Position numbers and translations under genes: made by a program
Part shown: one piece after another, positions 1 through 9,816 of the stretch
Layout of the letters: each line of letters starts with the position of its first letter
Numbering within the stretch: the stretch's first letter is position 1
Notes under the pieces: generated by a model
The model's input: the letters and a program-made list of their open reading frames with translations, nothing else
Database searches by the model: none
What the model was told of the DNA's origin: nothing
Assembly (NCBI RefSeq): GCF_009296165.1
Contig: NZ_VUAZ01000007.1
Coordinates: 1-64,000, forward strand
Reading direction: 5' to 3'
DNA length: 64,000 bases
DNA from: Pseudomonas kitaguniensis
GTDB lineage: Bacteria; Pseudomonadota; Gammaproteobacteria; Pseudomonadales; Pseudomonadaceae

Positions 1-270
1 TCCCACAGTTGGACCGGGTGCAGCCTTGGAACAGGGTCAAACTTTGAGGGTTTGTCCCTCCCACAGTTGGACCGGGTGCAGCTTTGAAACAGGTTCAAAC
101 TTTGAGGGCTTGCCCCTCCCACAGTTGGACCGGGTGCAGCTTTGGAACAGGTTCAAACTTTGAGGGCTTGCCCTTCCCACAGTTGGACCGGGTGCAGCTT
201 TGGAACAGGGTCAAACTTTGAGGGCTTGCCCTTCCCGCAGTTGGACCGGGTATAGCTTTGGAACACGGTC
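1..270. repeat. 58-bp tandem repeat array (about 4.7 copies, runs off the left edge)
   Basis: The block starting ACAGTTGGACCGGG recurs at 5, 63, 121, 179 and 237 (the last with one base changed), an exact 58-bp period. Each unit contains a CTTGCCCCTCCCACAG-like core resembling half of the REP elements found elsewhere in the window, so the array may be a tandemly amplified REP remnant. No unique spacers lie between copies, so this is not CRISPR. The array begins at base 1, so further copies may lie outside. Confidence 0.9.
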
Positions 271-273
271 AAA

Positions 274-300
274 CTGTGGGAGCGGGCTTGCTCGCGATGA
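274..300. repeat. Single REP half-element
   Basis: The sequence GTGGGAGCGGGCTTGCTCGC matches one arm of the REP doublet at 22966-23058. It has no facing partner and directly follows the 58-bp tandem array. Confidence 0.7.
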
Positions 301-325
301 GGCCCTCAAAACCCCTGCAAAACCC

Positions 326-386
326 AAAAAAAAGCCCCCACCCAGCCCACTGCGGATAGGGGACGCAATGGGCTGAATGAGGGCTT
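326..386 (-). terminator. Rho-independent terminator of the alginate operon
   Basis: On the minus strand, 386-364 pairs with 354-332 over 23 positions. The four non-Watson-Crick positions are all G-U wobbles. The loop is 9 nt, and eight T follow (A run at 326-333 on the plus strand). It lies just past the algA stop codon at 401, so it closes the alginate operon. Confidence 0.88.
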
Positions 387-400
387 CTTGTACGACTGCT

Positions 401-1852
401 TTATTGCGCGATAGTTTTCACCGACACGCCACGTTCTATCGGCGTGGAGCGCCCGTAAATATCTTCAAAACGCTCGATGTCGTCTTCGCCCAGGTAGCTG
501 CCCGATTGCACTTCGATGATCTCCAGCGGGATCTTGCCCGGGTTGCGCAGGCGGTGCACCGAGGCGATCGGGATGTAGGTGCTCTGGTTTTCGCAGAGCA
601 GGAACACGTTCTCGTCACAGGTGACTTCGGCAGTGCCGCTGACCACAATCCAGTGCTCGGCGCGGTGGTGGTGCATCTGCAGCGACAGGCACGCGCCCGG
701 TTTGACCGAGATGTGCTTGACCTGGAAACGCCCGCCCATGTCCACCGAGTCGTACGAGCCCCACGGGCGGTAAACTTCGCAGTGGTTCTGGGTTTCGTTG
801 CGGCCCTGCTCGTTGAGGGTCGACACCATCTGCTTGACGCCCTGAACCTTGTCCTTGTGGGCAATCATCATCGCGTCCTTGGTTTCCACCACCACGATGT
901 TGTCCAGGCCGATCACCGACACCAGTTTGCCGTTGCCGTGGATCATGCAATTGCGGCTGTCCTGGATCACCACGTCGCCTTTGCTGACGTTACCGTTGAC
1001 GTCTTTATCGTTGACCGCCCACAGCGACGCCCAGCAACCGACGTCGCTCCAGCCTGCACTCAGCGGCACCACGCAGGCGCGCTGGGTTTTTTCCATCACG
1101 GCGTAGTCGATGGAGTTGTCCGGGCAGCAAGCGAAAGTCGCTTCGTCGAAGGTGATGGTGTCGGCATCCTGCTCGCTGCGTTCCAGGGTCAGTACGCAAG
1201 TGTCGTAGATGTCCGGCTCGTGCTTTTTCAGCTCTTCAAGGAAGCGGCTGGCGCGGAACAGGAACATGCCGCTGTTCCAGAAATAGCCGCCGCTTTTGAC
1301 GAACTCGATGGCGCGTTTTTCATTCGGTTTTTCAACAAACTGCTCAACCCGGCTGACGCCTTCGGGCAGCAGCGAATCGTTGCTCGACTTGATGTAGCCG
1401 TAACCGGTTTCAGGGCGGGTCGCCGGCACGCCGAACAGCACCATTTCGCCACGCTCGGCCGCTACAGTGGCCAGCGCCAGTGCGCGTTGCAGGGCTTTCT
1501 GGTCGTCCAGCACGTGGTCGGCAGGCAGCACCAACATCAGTTCGTCGCGGCCTTCGTTAACCAGCATCATCGCGGTCAGGGCCACGGCCGGCGCGGTGTT
1601 GCGGCCGAACGGTTCCATCAGGATGCGCTGGGCTTCGAGCTTGCGGGCGCTCAGTTGCTCGTTGACGATAAAGCGGTGGTCCTTGTTGCACACCACGATC
1701 GGGGTGTCCATGCCTTCGAACACCAGGCGCTCCAGAGTTTGCTGGAACAGCGTGTGCTCGCCGGTCAGGGCCAGGAATTGCTTCGGGAACTGTTTACGCG
1801 AAAGCGGCCAAAGACGTGAGCCACTACCACCGGAAAGGATTACTGGGATCAT
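401..1852 (-). CDS. algA: Mannose-1-phosphate guanylyltransferase / mannose-6-phosphate isomerase AlgA
   Basis: Bifunctional cytoplasmic enzyme of 483 aa that catalyses the first and third steps of GDP-mannose synthesis: isomerisation of fructose-6-P to mannose-6-P, and GMP transfer from GTP to mannose-1-P. The N-terminal nucleotidyltransferase carries GGSGSRLWPLSRKQFPKQF at residues 8-26 and the FVEKPN sugar-binding motif. The C-terminal third is the type II phosphomannose isomerase cupin with QMHHHRAEHW. Length and domain order are as usual for the family. It is the last gene of the alginate operon and is followed by the terminator at 326-386. A REP doublet separates it from algF, which could weaken its cotranscription or stabilise the upstream mRNA. 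Confidence 0.96.
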   Translation of the reverse strand: MIPVILSGGSGSRLWPLSRKQFPKQFLALTGEHTLFQQTLERLVFEGMDTPIVVCNKDHRFIVNEQLSARKLEAQRILMEPFGRNTAPAVALTAMMLVNEGRDELMLVLPADHVLDDQKALQRALALATVAAERGEMVLFGVPATRPETGYGYIKSSNDSLLPEGVSRVEQFVEKPNEKRAIEFVKSGGYFWNSGMFLFRASRFLEELKKHEPDIYDTCVLTLERSEQDADTITFDEATFACCPDNSIDYAVMEKTQRACVVPLSAGWSDVGCWASLWAVNDKDVNGNVSKGDVVIQDSRNCMIHGNGKLVSVIGLDNIVVVETKDAMMIAHKDKVQGVKQMVSTLNEQGRNETQNHCEVYRPWGSYDSVDMGGRFQVKHISVKPGACLSLQMHHHRAEHWIVVSGTAEVTCDENVFLLCENQSTYIPIASVHRLRNPGKIPLEIIEVQSGSYLGEDDIERFEDIYGRSTPIERGVSVKTIAQ

Positions 1853-1924
1853 GTGTTTCTCCTTGAAACGATATGAGTCAGAGCTACGAAGGTTTGTCGT
1901 TTCACTCTTGTATTTGTCTCGGTC

Positions 1925-2015
1925 CTTGTGGGAGCTGGCTTGCCTGCGATGCAGGCGACTCGGTCTGTCAGTGACACCGAGGTGATGCCATCGCGGGCAA
2001 GCCCGGCTCCCACAG
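1925..2015. repeat. REP doublet between algF and algA
   Basis: Facing arms TTGTGGGAGCTGGCTTGCC and GGCAAGCCCGGCTCCCACA flank a 40-bp centre. It is the same REP subtype as the copy inside algK (12698-12786). In mRNA it would form a long hairpin between algF and algA. Confidence 0.88.
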
Positions 2016-2023
2016 GGAAATAA

Positions 2024-2677
2024 TCAGCGGGTCGACACGGGGCGTTTTACCCAGACTGGCGAGATGCTCGAACCCGAGCCGGTCACATACAGCACCGCCG
2101 CTTCACCACGTTCCAACGCAACCGGCTTCACATCGCCGACTTTCTTGTCACCGTCGTACAACGCCAGGCTGACCTTCACCGGGTTGATTTCGCGTTCGCC
2201 ACGGCCTTTGGCAGCCACGGACTTGACCACGTCGGTTTTGCCGTCGGCGGTTTTCAGGGTCAGCGCCTTGTCACTCAGGTTTTGCACGCGCACCAGGGAT
2301 TTTTGCTTGTTCTTGAACGGCGGTTCTTCGATCAACTGTGGCTGGCCACTGCCGTTATTCACCAGCGTGTAGTAATGGTCGGCGGCGAGTTTGACCGGCA
2401 CGGTCTGGCTGCCCAGCTTGGCGCTGTAGTCACCGCCCGGCATAAAGCTGAAGTCGCTGCTGGCCAACGGTGCCACTTCGCTCAGGTTGGTGCTGCCAAC
2501 GGTGGCGCTGACTTCCTGGTTGCTAGCGTTGTACACGCGCACGAAGCTTGAGCCTTTGGGGGCGACAGGGCCGTACAGGGCGGCGTCGCCGGCGAAGGCG
2601 GACATTGAAGCAACGCTGATACCGGCAGCCAGGGCCAGAGTCTTGGCGAGACGACGAGGAGTTGTAGTGAAAGTCAT
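2024..2677 (-). CDS. algF: Alginate O-acetyltransferase accessory protein AlgF
   Basis: Periplasmic protein of 217 aa needed with AlgI and AlgJ for O-acetylation of mannuronate residues. The start at 2677 (MTFTTTPRRLAKTLALAAG) is chosen because it gives a standard Sec signal peptide ending SMSAFA and has AGAGAGG upstream; the reading frame stays open for 45 more codons without signal-like sequence. The mature part is beta-rich with no cysteines and no known catalytic motif, as expected for AlgF. It follows algJ by 16 bp. Confidence 0.93.
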   Translation of the reverse strand: MTFTTTPRRLAKTLALAAGISVASMSAFAGDAALYGPVAPKGSSFVRVYNASNQEVSATVGSTNLSEVAPLASSDFSFMPGGDYSAKLGSQTVPVKLAADHYYTLVNNGSGQPQLIEEPPFKNKQKSLVRVQNLSDKALTLKTADGKTDVVKSVAAKGRGEREINPVKVSLALYDGDKKVGDVKPVALERGEAAVLYVTGSGSSISPVWVKRPVSTR

Positions 2678-2693
2678 GTGAGTTACCTCTCTT

Positions 2694-3878
2694 TCAGTTT
2701 TGCGCCCGGTCGGGCGTCTCGGATTTTTGCTGGTTAATTGGGGTGTTGCTTGCCATGTTCTGGTGACGTGAACCGGCTTGTTTAAGCTGTGCAACCCACT
2801 GCGGGTCGGCATCGCCGATTTCGTTGTCCACCGGCAGATAACGTTCAGGAAACTCCCAGATCAGCACCTGTGGCGGGCTGTTCTTGAAGTCGTCGCTGTT
2901 CAGGTAGCTGAGCATCGGCAGGATCGGCCCGTGGCCGTCTTCGGAGTAGTTGATAACGTCGCTGTGCAAGGCTTGCTTGAGCGCGCCGACGAAGTTCCAG
3001 TTGGGGTTGGCGCTGTAGCTGGTGCCCACCAGTGCCACCGGGGTTTCGCTGTCGCTGAACAGCGCTTCGTCGCCTTTGTTTTCGGCCAGGTGCGTGACGC
3101 GTTTTTGCAGCGGCTCTTTGGGCGGCATCAGGTTTTCAAACAGCGGGTCCAGCGGCAGGAACAACCGCAGGTCGCCCTTGTGTGGCTCGGTTTTCTCGGC
3201 TTCGGTGACGAAGCGCTGCGGCGCGCCGCTGAGCGGGGTTTTGTCGGCAATGGTTTTAGCCAACTGCTTGGCGGCGATTTCGGCGCCGTCAGGCGTCCAG
3301 TGGGTGTCGGTGCGCAGGAACACTTGCGTGCCGCCCAGCTTGGCCTGTTGCAACGGGCCGAGCAGGTCGGGGGCGATGATCTTGTCGGCCGCCACGCGGG
3401 CGTGGAAGTCCTGGTACAGGTTGGCGTGGATGCTCGCCGGTTTTACTTCGCCCAAGTGCTCCGGGTACAGGCGCACCTTGGCCGGCACAATCGCCATCAC
3501 CAGTTGAATACCTTTGGCCTTGAGCGTCTGGCGCACGCCTTCGACCAGCGCGTAATTGCCCTCAAGGTTCTGGTCTTCATTGACGGCGGGGTTGAACTCC
3601 TCGTCGCTGTACAACCAGTGATCGCGGCCCAGCACCACGCCGGCGCGGCCTTCATTGAACAGCTTGTAGTCCAGCGCGGCCCAGAGGTTGGTGCCCAGGC
3701 GTTTGATCGGGAACGCGTCGTCGTAGTGCGTCTCGACGGCTTTGCTCCAGCGCCCGTTGAGCACCGTCGCGTCGGCGTTGGTGCTGAAACCCATGAAGCT
3801 GCGCAGCGACCAGGCGCCCAGCGCCAACAGCACCAGCATGAACAGGCTGACATAGAGCACGCGTAATGAACGAGTCAT
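2694..3878 (-). CDS. algJ: Alginate O-acetyltransferase AlgJ
   Basis: Membrane-anchored periplasmic SGNH-like acetyltransferase of 394 aa. One N-terminal membrane segment lies at about residues 5-25. The catalytic D-x-H is RTDTHWT (Asp191, His193), and the serine motif is VGTSYS around residue 287, close to the positions known for P. aeruginosa AlgJ. The enzyme works with the MBOAT protein AlgI to acetylate alginate after polymerisation. GAGGGG precedes the start and the gap to algI is 10 bp, so translation is probably coupled. Confidence 0.95.
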   Translation of the reverse strand: MTRSLRVLYVSLFMLVLLALGAWSLRSFMGFSTNADATVLNGRWSKAVETHYDDAFPIKRLGTNLWAALDYKLFNEGRAGVVLGRDHWLYSDEEFNPAVNEDQNLEGNYALVEGVRQTLKAKGIQLVMAIVPAKVRLYPEHLGEVKPASIHANLYQDFHARVAADKIIAPDLLGPLQQAKLGGTQVFLRTDTHWTPDGAEIAAKQLAKTIADKTPLSGAPQRFVTEAEKTEPHKGDLRLFLPLDPLFENLMPPKEPLQKRVTHLAENKGDEALFSDSETPVALVGTSYSANPNWNFVGALKQALHSDVINYSEDGHGPILPMLSYLNSDDFKNSPPQVLIWEFPERYLPVDNEIGDADPQWVAQLKQAGSRHQNMASNTPINQQKSETPDRAQN

Positions 3879-3888
3879 GGCAGGCCCC

Positions 3889-5421
3889 TCAGAATTGGAA
3901 GTAAAGGAACGGCGAGAAACTCTGCGCCGACAGTTTCAGAATCGAGGCCACGAACAGCAGCAGCACCGCCGCGCGCATTGCGTAGCGTGGCCAGTCAGCC
4001 GCCCAGTAGGCCGGTTGCACGGTGGCGTCTGTGCCCACCGTGAAACCTGGCTGGTGGATGCTGCCGGGGTTGTCGCCCGGCACCGCCTTGATCAGGCTCG
4101 GGTCGGCCGGTTTGCGCTTCTCGGCAGGGCGGTTGGTGTAGAAATCGCGCAGGCCGAAGAACGCCAATGTGGCGTACGCCACCACCAGAGTCGCGACTTG
4201 CAGGCCGGTGAGGTTGGCGCGGTTGAGTTCCGACAGCGACCACTCGCCAAAGCTGAACATCGCGCCGTACATGCGGCCGGCGACGTGCAGGTTTTCGGAG
4301 CGGAAGATTACCCAGCCCATCACCACCAGCAGGAAGGTGAAGGCCCAGCGCACCACGTTGAAGCTGCGCGGCGCGGTGTTCAGGCCGATGGCTTTTTCAA
4401 TCGCCAGCCACATGCCGTGCCAGGCACCCCAGACGATGTAGGTGATGTTCGCACCGTGCCACAAACCGCCGAGCAGCATGGTCAGGAACAGGTTGCGGTA
4501 AGTGGTGAGCGTGCCTTTACGGTTGCCGCCCAGCGTGATGTACAGGTAGTCCCGCAACCAGGTCGACAGGCTGATGTGCCAGCGGCGCCAGAACTCGGTG
4601 ATCGACTGGCTGATGTACGGCTGTTTGAAGTTTTCCATGAAGCGAAAACCCATCATCAAGCCCAAACCGATGGCCATGTCGCTGTAGCCGGAGAAGTCGA
4701 AGTAGAGCTGCGCGGTGTACGCCAGCGCGCCGAGCCAGGCGTCACCGGTGGTGGGGTTTTGCAGGGCAAAGCAGTGGTCGGCGACCACCGCCAGGGTGTC
4801 GGCGATAAATACCTTCTTGATGAAACCCTGCATGAACCGCGTGCAGCCCTCGGAGAACTTGTCGAGGGTGTGCGTGCGGTTGTTGAACTGGTCGGCCAGG
4901 TCGCGAAAGCGCAACACAGGGCCGGCGATCAAGTGCGGGAAAATCGCCACGAACGCCGCAAAGTCGATGAGGTTGCGGGTGGCCGGGGTGTCGCCGCGGT
5001 ACACGTCGATGATGTAGCTGATGGACTCGAAGATGTAGAACGAGATACCGATCGGCAACAGCACGTGGGTGAGAATAAACGGCTCAAGGCCTGCCGACTT
5101 CATCATCAGGTTGATGCTGTCGACACCGAAGTTGGCGTACTTGAAGTAGCCGAGGATGCACAGGTCGACCGCCACGCCCAGCAGCAGCCAGCGCTGCGCC
5201 GGCTTGGTGCGCACGCCGGCCGCACCGACCTTGAGGCCGATCCAGTAATTCCACAGCGTGACGGCGGCGAACAGCGCCAAAAAGTCCACTCGCCACCAGG
5301 CGTAGAACACGTAGCTGGCAATCAGCAGCAGCAGGTTGCGATAGCGTTGCCCGCTTAAATAGTACAAGCCGAGAAAGATCGGCAAGAACAAAAACAGGAA
5401 CACATTGGACGAGAAAACCAT
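3889..5421 (-). CDS. algI: Alginate O-acetyltransferase AlgI (MBOAT family)
   Basis: Polytopic inner-membrane acyltransferase of about 510 aa that passes acetyl groups across the membrane to AlgJ and AlgX. The MBOAT signature is visible as LLGGLWHGANITYIVWGAWH near residue 320, including the essential His of LWHG. Several long hydrophobic segments fill the protein. The start is placed at MVFSSNVFLF (5421), which matches the family N-terminus and has GGAGA 9 nt upstream; an ATG 24 bp further up has no better support. It is separated from algL by a 228-bp gap holding a REP doublet. Confidence 0.95.
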   Translation of the reverse strand: MVFSSNVFLFLFLPIFLGLYYLSGQRYRNLLLLIASYVFYAWWRVDFLALFAAVTLWNYWIGLKVGAAGVRTKPAQRWLLLGVAVDLCILGYFKYANFGVDSINLMMKSAGLEPFILTHVLLPIGISFYIFESISYIIDVYRGDTPATRNLIDFAAFVAIFPHLIAGPVLRFRDLADQFNNRTHTLDKFSEGCTRFMQGFIKKVFIADTLAVVADHCFALQNPTTGDAWLGALAYTAQLYFDFSGYSDMAIGLGLMMGFRFMENFKQPYISQSITEFWRRWHISLSTWLRDYLYITLGGNRKGTLTTYRNLFLTMLLGGLWHGANITYIVWGAWHGMWLAIEKAIGLNTAPRSFNVVRWAFTFLLVVMGWVIFRSENLHVAGRMYGAMFSFGEWSLSELNRANLTGLQVATLVVAYATLAFFGLRDFYTNRPAEKRKPADPSLIKAVPGDNPGSIHQPGFTVGTDATVQPAYWAADWPRYAMRAAVLLLFVASILKLSAQSFSPFLYFQF

Positions 5422-5532
5422 CCCGATCTCTCCATGTTTAACCAACAGTCAAGGGCCGCAGCCCCCCCAAACCCCCCCACGATTTCGCGGGAGGGCGGTA
5501 CAACATTTCCACTGACAAAACCGGTTCAAGCG

Positions 5533-5620
5533 GTGGGAGGTGGCTTGCTCCCGATAGCGGTGTGGCATTCAACACAGAGGGCGACTGTTACACCGTCATC
5601 GGGAGCAAGCCCCCTCCCAC
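5533..5620. repeat. REP doublet between algL and algI
   Basis: Arms GTGGGAGGTGGCTTGCTCCC and GGGAGCAAGCCCCCTCCCAC face each other around a 48-bp centre. Its position splits the alginate transcript between algL and the acetylation genes. Confidence 0.9.
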
Positions 5621-5649
5621 ATTTGAACCCGGTTTCGTCCGCTGGATTT

Positions 5650-6759
5650 TCAGCTGCCTTTGTTGCCCTTCTCGTGCGTCGGGTCGTAGACCTTGGTCAG
5701 GTCACCCCCAAGCCGGAAGGTCTTGAACGGTTGCATCGCGTGCTTGCGTTCGATCACGTCCGGGGCGCAGGTGTAGAGGGTGCAGAAGGGTTCCAGCCAG
5801 GCAAATTTCATGTCTTGCTTGAGGTCCTTCATGTCCTGCTCTTTGCCGTTCTTCTGCTCGAAAATTTCCGGGTCTTTCACCCCGGCCAGCACTTTTTCGC
5901 CGAGGCGTTTGAGCGCGCTGTTGTTTTCCTGGCGCAAATCAACACCGTTGACCAGCGCGAAACTGGCGATCATCGACAGCGGCGGCAGGGCGTAGTTGTG
6001 GTACGACAAAGCGCGTTGCTGACGCTTCAATTCGTTCGGCAAAAAGCCCTGGGCGTCGACCTGGTTGGCGCCGACCTTGTATTCCTTCACCGCCCAGTCA
6101 AACAGGTCGCGGCGGTTGGTGGCGACGGACGTGGCCATCACCGACCAGGCGGCCCAGTAAGAGTGGTTGTTGGTTTTTTCCAGCGGCAGGTTGTCCCAGT
6201 CGCTGACCACCTGATCCGCCATTTTGCTGAACCAGCCCTCGATCAACTGCGACTCTTGCTGGTGGTTGGCCAGCGGGTGGGAGTCGGAGAACTTCAGGCG
6301 TACATAGGCCGAGGCCATGCTGCCCAAGGCCCATTTGCGCATGGACTTGCCGGTGTGGTTGAAGTCTTTGGACATCAACGCATCCGCCTTGGCCCAACTG
6401 GTCAGCCAGTTCAAGGTGCATTCCAGTTGCTCCGGGCGGCCGTCGCGCATGAACTGCATCACGCGCTTGCTGGTGTCTTTTTCCAGCGTGGTGATGTCGG
6501 CGGTGCTGTCGCGAAAGGCTTTTTCGGATTGCACGTTCAGGGTCGAGCGCGCCTTGTCGGAGCCTTCGTACTTGCTGCGAAATTGCAGCGAGCCGGTGTA
6601 GGGCGCGGGCATGGCGCCGCAGTCATTCTTGAAATCACCGGTCTTGAACGCCTCGATCGGGGCCATATAGCCCTGTGGCGGACGCAGTGGGGCGGCGGCG
6701 TTAACGGAGCCGGCGAAGATCGCCATGCCCAGCAGCGTTGGAATCAATAACTTCTGCAT
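5650..6759 (-). CDS. algL: Alginate lyase AlgL
   Basis: Periplasmic polysaccharide lyase (family 5) of 369 aa that clears misdirected alginate from the periplasm. The catalytic motif NNHSYW is at residues 197-202. The signal peptide [20 protein letters not shown] ends before AAAPLRPP. The start at 6759 is preferred because ATGAGG lies 6 nt upstream; an in-frame ATG at 6771 is possible but has a weaker ribosome site. The upstream algX stop at 6768 is only 8 bp away, so the genes are tightly coupled. Confidence 0.95.
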   Translation of the reverse strand: MQKLLIPTLLGMAIFAGSVNAAAPLRPPQGYMAPIEAFKTGDFKNDCGAMPAPYTGSLQFRSKYEGSDKARSTLNVQSEKAFRDSTADITTLEKDTSKRVMQFMRDGRPEQLECTLNWLTSWAKADALMSKDFNHTGKSMRKWALGSMASAYVRLKFSDSHPLANHQQESQLIEGWFSKMADQVVSDWDNLPLEKTNNHSYWAAWSVMATSVATNRRDLFDWAVKEYKVGANQVDAQGFLPNELKRQQRALSYHNYALPPLSMIASFALVNGVDLRQENNSALKRLGEKVLAGVKDPEIFEQKNGKEQDMKDLKQDMKFAWLEPFCTLYTCAPDVIERKHAMQPFKTFRLGGDLTKVYDPTHEKGNKGS

Positions 6760-6767
6760 AGGTAACC

Positions 6768-8215
6768 TCATTGCCCAAGTTGAGCGGTCTGTTGACCACG
6801 GCTCGGGAATACGTTGCGTGTGCAAATTTTCGCTTCAACCTTCTGCGCGGCCTGGCCCGCTTCCGGGCCTTGCACTTCCACGGCCAGCAAGTTCTGCGAG
6901 GCCCAGTCTTCATCAGTGCGCAGTTCGAAGGCGAAACGCCCGTCTGTATCGGATGTTTCGGGTTTTTCGATTTTGATGTCCTCGTGGCGACCGTTCATGT
7001 ACCAGAGGGTGGCTTGCAGGGTTTTCACCGACGGGTCGGCGAAGCGGATGTCTACCTGGTGACTGCTGTTACGCAGGTCTTTGTTCGAACTGTTAACCAG
7101 CAATTCGTTCTTGCCGGGTTTAAGCGTGGTGCTGGCGCTCATCTGCGCGGTTTTGCCTTCGCAGCCGTTGTCGAGCAGCGACATCATCTGGCGGTAGATG
7201 GTCTCTTGGTCGAGGCGATACAGCGGCGAGAATTCCCAGATCAGAATTTTCGGCGGGCTTTTCTGGAACTCCTCGCTGCCCAGGTACTGGATCATCGAGC
7301 CCTCAAGGCCACCGCCAGGGAAGGCCACGTTGAGGATGTCGGCACCGATTTCCTGTTCAAGAAAGCCGGCGAAGTTGTAGTTCTTGCCGCTGTGGCTGGT
7401 CCCGACCAACGTGATCTGCGGGTTGCCCGTATCACCGAACAGGTCGCCATCACCGGCCTCGCCCTTGGGCTCGGTGGTGAACTGGTCCATGTACTGGATG
7501 GCGTAGCTGGTGCCGCAGAGTTGCCCGGCCATGTTGTGCAGGGTGCCGGTCTTGCCCATGCGCCCGGAGCGTTTGGTTTCGAACTCACGTTGGGGGATGT
7601 CGGCAAATTCAGGCATCGCACGCACTTTGGCGCCGACGATTTTTGCCGTGCGCTGGGCGCCGTAGGGTGTCCAGTGTTGGTCGCCACGGAAGTAAAAATC
7701 GTGCGCGGGCAATTCGTCCGGCAGTTGCTCGTTGGTCAACGGCGAGAGGTCCGGCACCACGTAGCCCATCTTGGCGAAACGCCCGAGCATGGTCTTGTAG
7801 TTGCCCAGCGCCTTGTCGAAATCGAACGAGGCTTTTTCTTCCGGGTTGAGCTTGTTGCGGTTCACCAGGCCACGGGTCGCTGGTAGACCACGACCAGTTC
7901 GACACCCTTGGCCTTGAACGCGTCGTGCAGTTGTTGCATGCGCTTGTAGCCGGCGGGGCTGGTGTCGAATTCGGTGCGCAAGTCTTCTTGGGTACGGAAC
8001 AGCCAATCGCCTTGCGCTTGCACCAGCGTGGTGAAGTTCTGCTGGTAACGCGTGGTGTAGTTCTTCGCGTCGTGCGCTGCCGGGCACAGGCTGCAGCATG
8101 GTTCGGCGCTGAAGGTCGGCGCCTTCACATCGTCGGCGCGTACACCTTGGCTGGCCGCCAGCAGGCCGAGAGTCAAGCCCGAAAGGCTGAGCAGTTTGAT
8201 CATGTGTGGGTGCAT
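6768..8215 (-). pseudogene. algX: Alginate biosynthesis protein AlgX, split by a -1 frameshift
   Basis: AlgX is a periplasmic alginate O-acetyltransferase with an SGNH-like domain and a carbohydrate-binding domain, part of the export scaffold. The N-terminal 115 codons (start 8215, GAGG 9 nt upstream, signal peptide MIKLLSLSGLTLGLLA) run to VELVVVYQ. The frame then changes and continues as TRGLVNRNKL to the normal C-terminus at 6768. One G is missing on the plus strand near 7879-7880 (CGGGTCGCTGG where CGGGTCGGCTGG would keep frame). Both halves match AlgX fully, including the D-x-H motif RGDQHWTPYG and the VGTSHS serine motif, so a sequencing error or a very recent mutation is likely. Confidence 0.9.
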
Positions 8216-8226
8216 AAGGGTCATCC

Positions 8227-9802
8227 TCAGTCCTGCATTTCGGTCTGGCGTTCGACAGGGTCGATCAGCACGGCTTTCTGCTGGCGCACCAGCAGGTCGA
8301 GAATTTCTTCCTGGCGATCACCAAGAATGCCGGAGAAGCTGATGCCGCTGGTTTTGCTCGGCGCCAGCATCGACACGCGGTACAGCTCGATGCTCAGCGG
8401 CGAATCAATCGACAGCGGCCCGCTGCCGTTCACCCGCCAGCTCACCGCCGACCACGATCAGCGACACTTTGGCGTCGAACGGGTCGAGCGCGATGTCGCG
8501 GTCGGTGTCGGTCAAGTCTTTGATGTGGCCGTACACGCCGGTCAAGCCGTTGGCCATCGAGGTGTTTTCGTACAGGCGAATGTTCACGCTGTTACGCACC
8601 CGAATGCCGTGGCGACGGTTGGCGATCACCTTGTTGCCCCACAGCAAGTTGTCACCGCTCTCATAGAGCGTGATGCCGTCGGTGTGGTTGCGGTAGAACT
8701 CGTTGTCGACGACGAGGTTATTCACGCTGTTACGGTCGAGTACCAGGCCCGAGAGCTTGTTGTCGTAGCTGCGGTTGTTGAAGATGAAACTGTCGTTCAC
8801 CTCCCGGGAAATGATGATGCCGTGCTTCTTTTTCGTGCCGTACACGGTGTTGTCCGCGATGATCAGGCCGTGCGAACGGTCGTGCGGGTCAATGCCGTAG
8901 ACGATGTTGTCTTTGTAGGTGTTGCCCTTAAGCACAAAGCCTGTGGTCTCGTAGCAGTAGAAGCCGTACCACATGTCCGAGAACTCGGAATCAATGATCC
9001 AGCCGGTCGGCTCGGCTCGTTTGAGCACCTTGGCCATGTTCGGCGTGTACTGGGAGATACTCACCCCGTACGACTTGCTGTTGGCGTAGCCGAAGCTGGC
9101 CATTTTGGTCTTGGAAATGTAGGTCTCGGTGCCGCCCCAGGCCAACAGGAACGGGCGAAATTCCTTGGGCGACTGGAAGGTCGCCGGGCCATTGGTTTTT
9201 TCGTTCCAGCCGGTGATTTTGGTGTCACGCACAAACAACTGGCCGTCGTTGATCAGGAACGCGCCGGCTTGCTGGGACAGGCGCAGCTCTTGGGTCTTGT
9301 TGTCGATGTCGAGGATGCCTTTGCGCCCGACCACGATCGGCAACTTGGCCAAAAACACCCCCGGCGAGGTTTCGCTGAGGTACTGCTTGGGCACTTTGCC
9401 GAGCAGGTCCTTGAGGTTCAGGTAGCCGTCGTCGACAAAGATCGCCTGGGGAATGCCGTGCTGGCGCACCACCCATTCAGCCATCTTGTTGTCGCCGCCG
9501 ATAAAGTCCTTGAGCGCGTCTTCCTGCATCATGCGGCGGATGCTGACTTTGCCCACTTTGGTGCGCACAATCTTCTTTTCCATCGCTGCCGCGGTGTAGC
9601 CCGACAGGTCCGGCAGGCTTGGTTTGGCCATTTCCAGCGGCGCCGTCGGCGGGCTGGAAATGGTGTAGGTCTTGGCCTGTTGCAGCTCTTTGGCGATGGT
9701 CGGCGCCTTCACCGCCGCACCGTCGGCAAAGGCCGAAGTGCTGGCCAGCAGCATCGCCGCGACCAACAGGCTGACCGAGCCTTTGAGGGCTTGAGGGTTC
9801 AT
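8227..9802 (-). pseudogene. algG: Mannuronan C5-epimerase AlgG, C-terminus displaced by a +1 frameshift
   Basis: AlgG converts D-mannuronate to L-guluronate in periplasmic polymannuronate and is part of the protective scaffold. The start at 9802 (MNPQALKGSVSLL) has GGGAG 8 nt upstream and a signal peptide ending STSAFA. The right-handed beta-helix carries the catalytic DPHD motif (GIDPHDRSHG, near residue 320). The frame is correct to GGELAG, then an extra C near 8431 (plus strand GTTCACCCGCC, expected GTTACCCGCC) sends it into a false stop at 8405. The expected C-terminal 66 residues (SIELYRVSML to PVERQTEMQD) continue in the other frame to 8227. Confidence 0.9.
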
Positions 9803-9816
9803 CGCGCAGGCTCCCA

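Noticed and set aside
1..270. Possible CRISPR array
   Set aside because: Units are head-to-tail with no unique spacers, and no cas genes are in the window.
3877..5358. 493-codon open frame opposite algI
   Set aside because: It is the antisense shadow of algI; the MBOAT motifs on the other strand are decisive.
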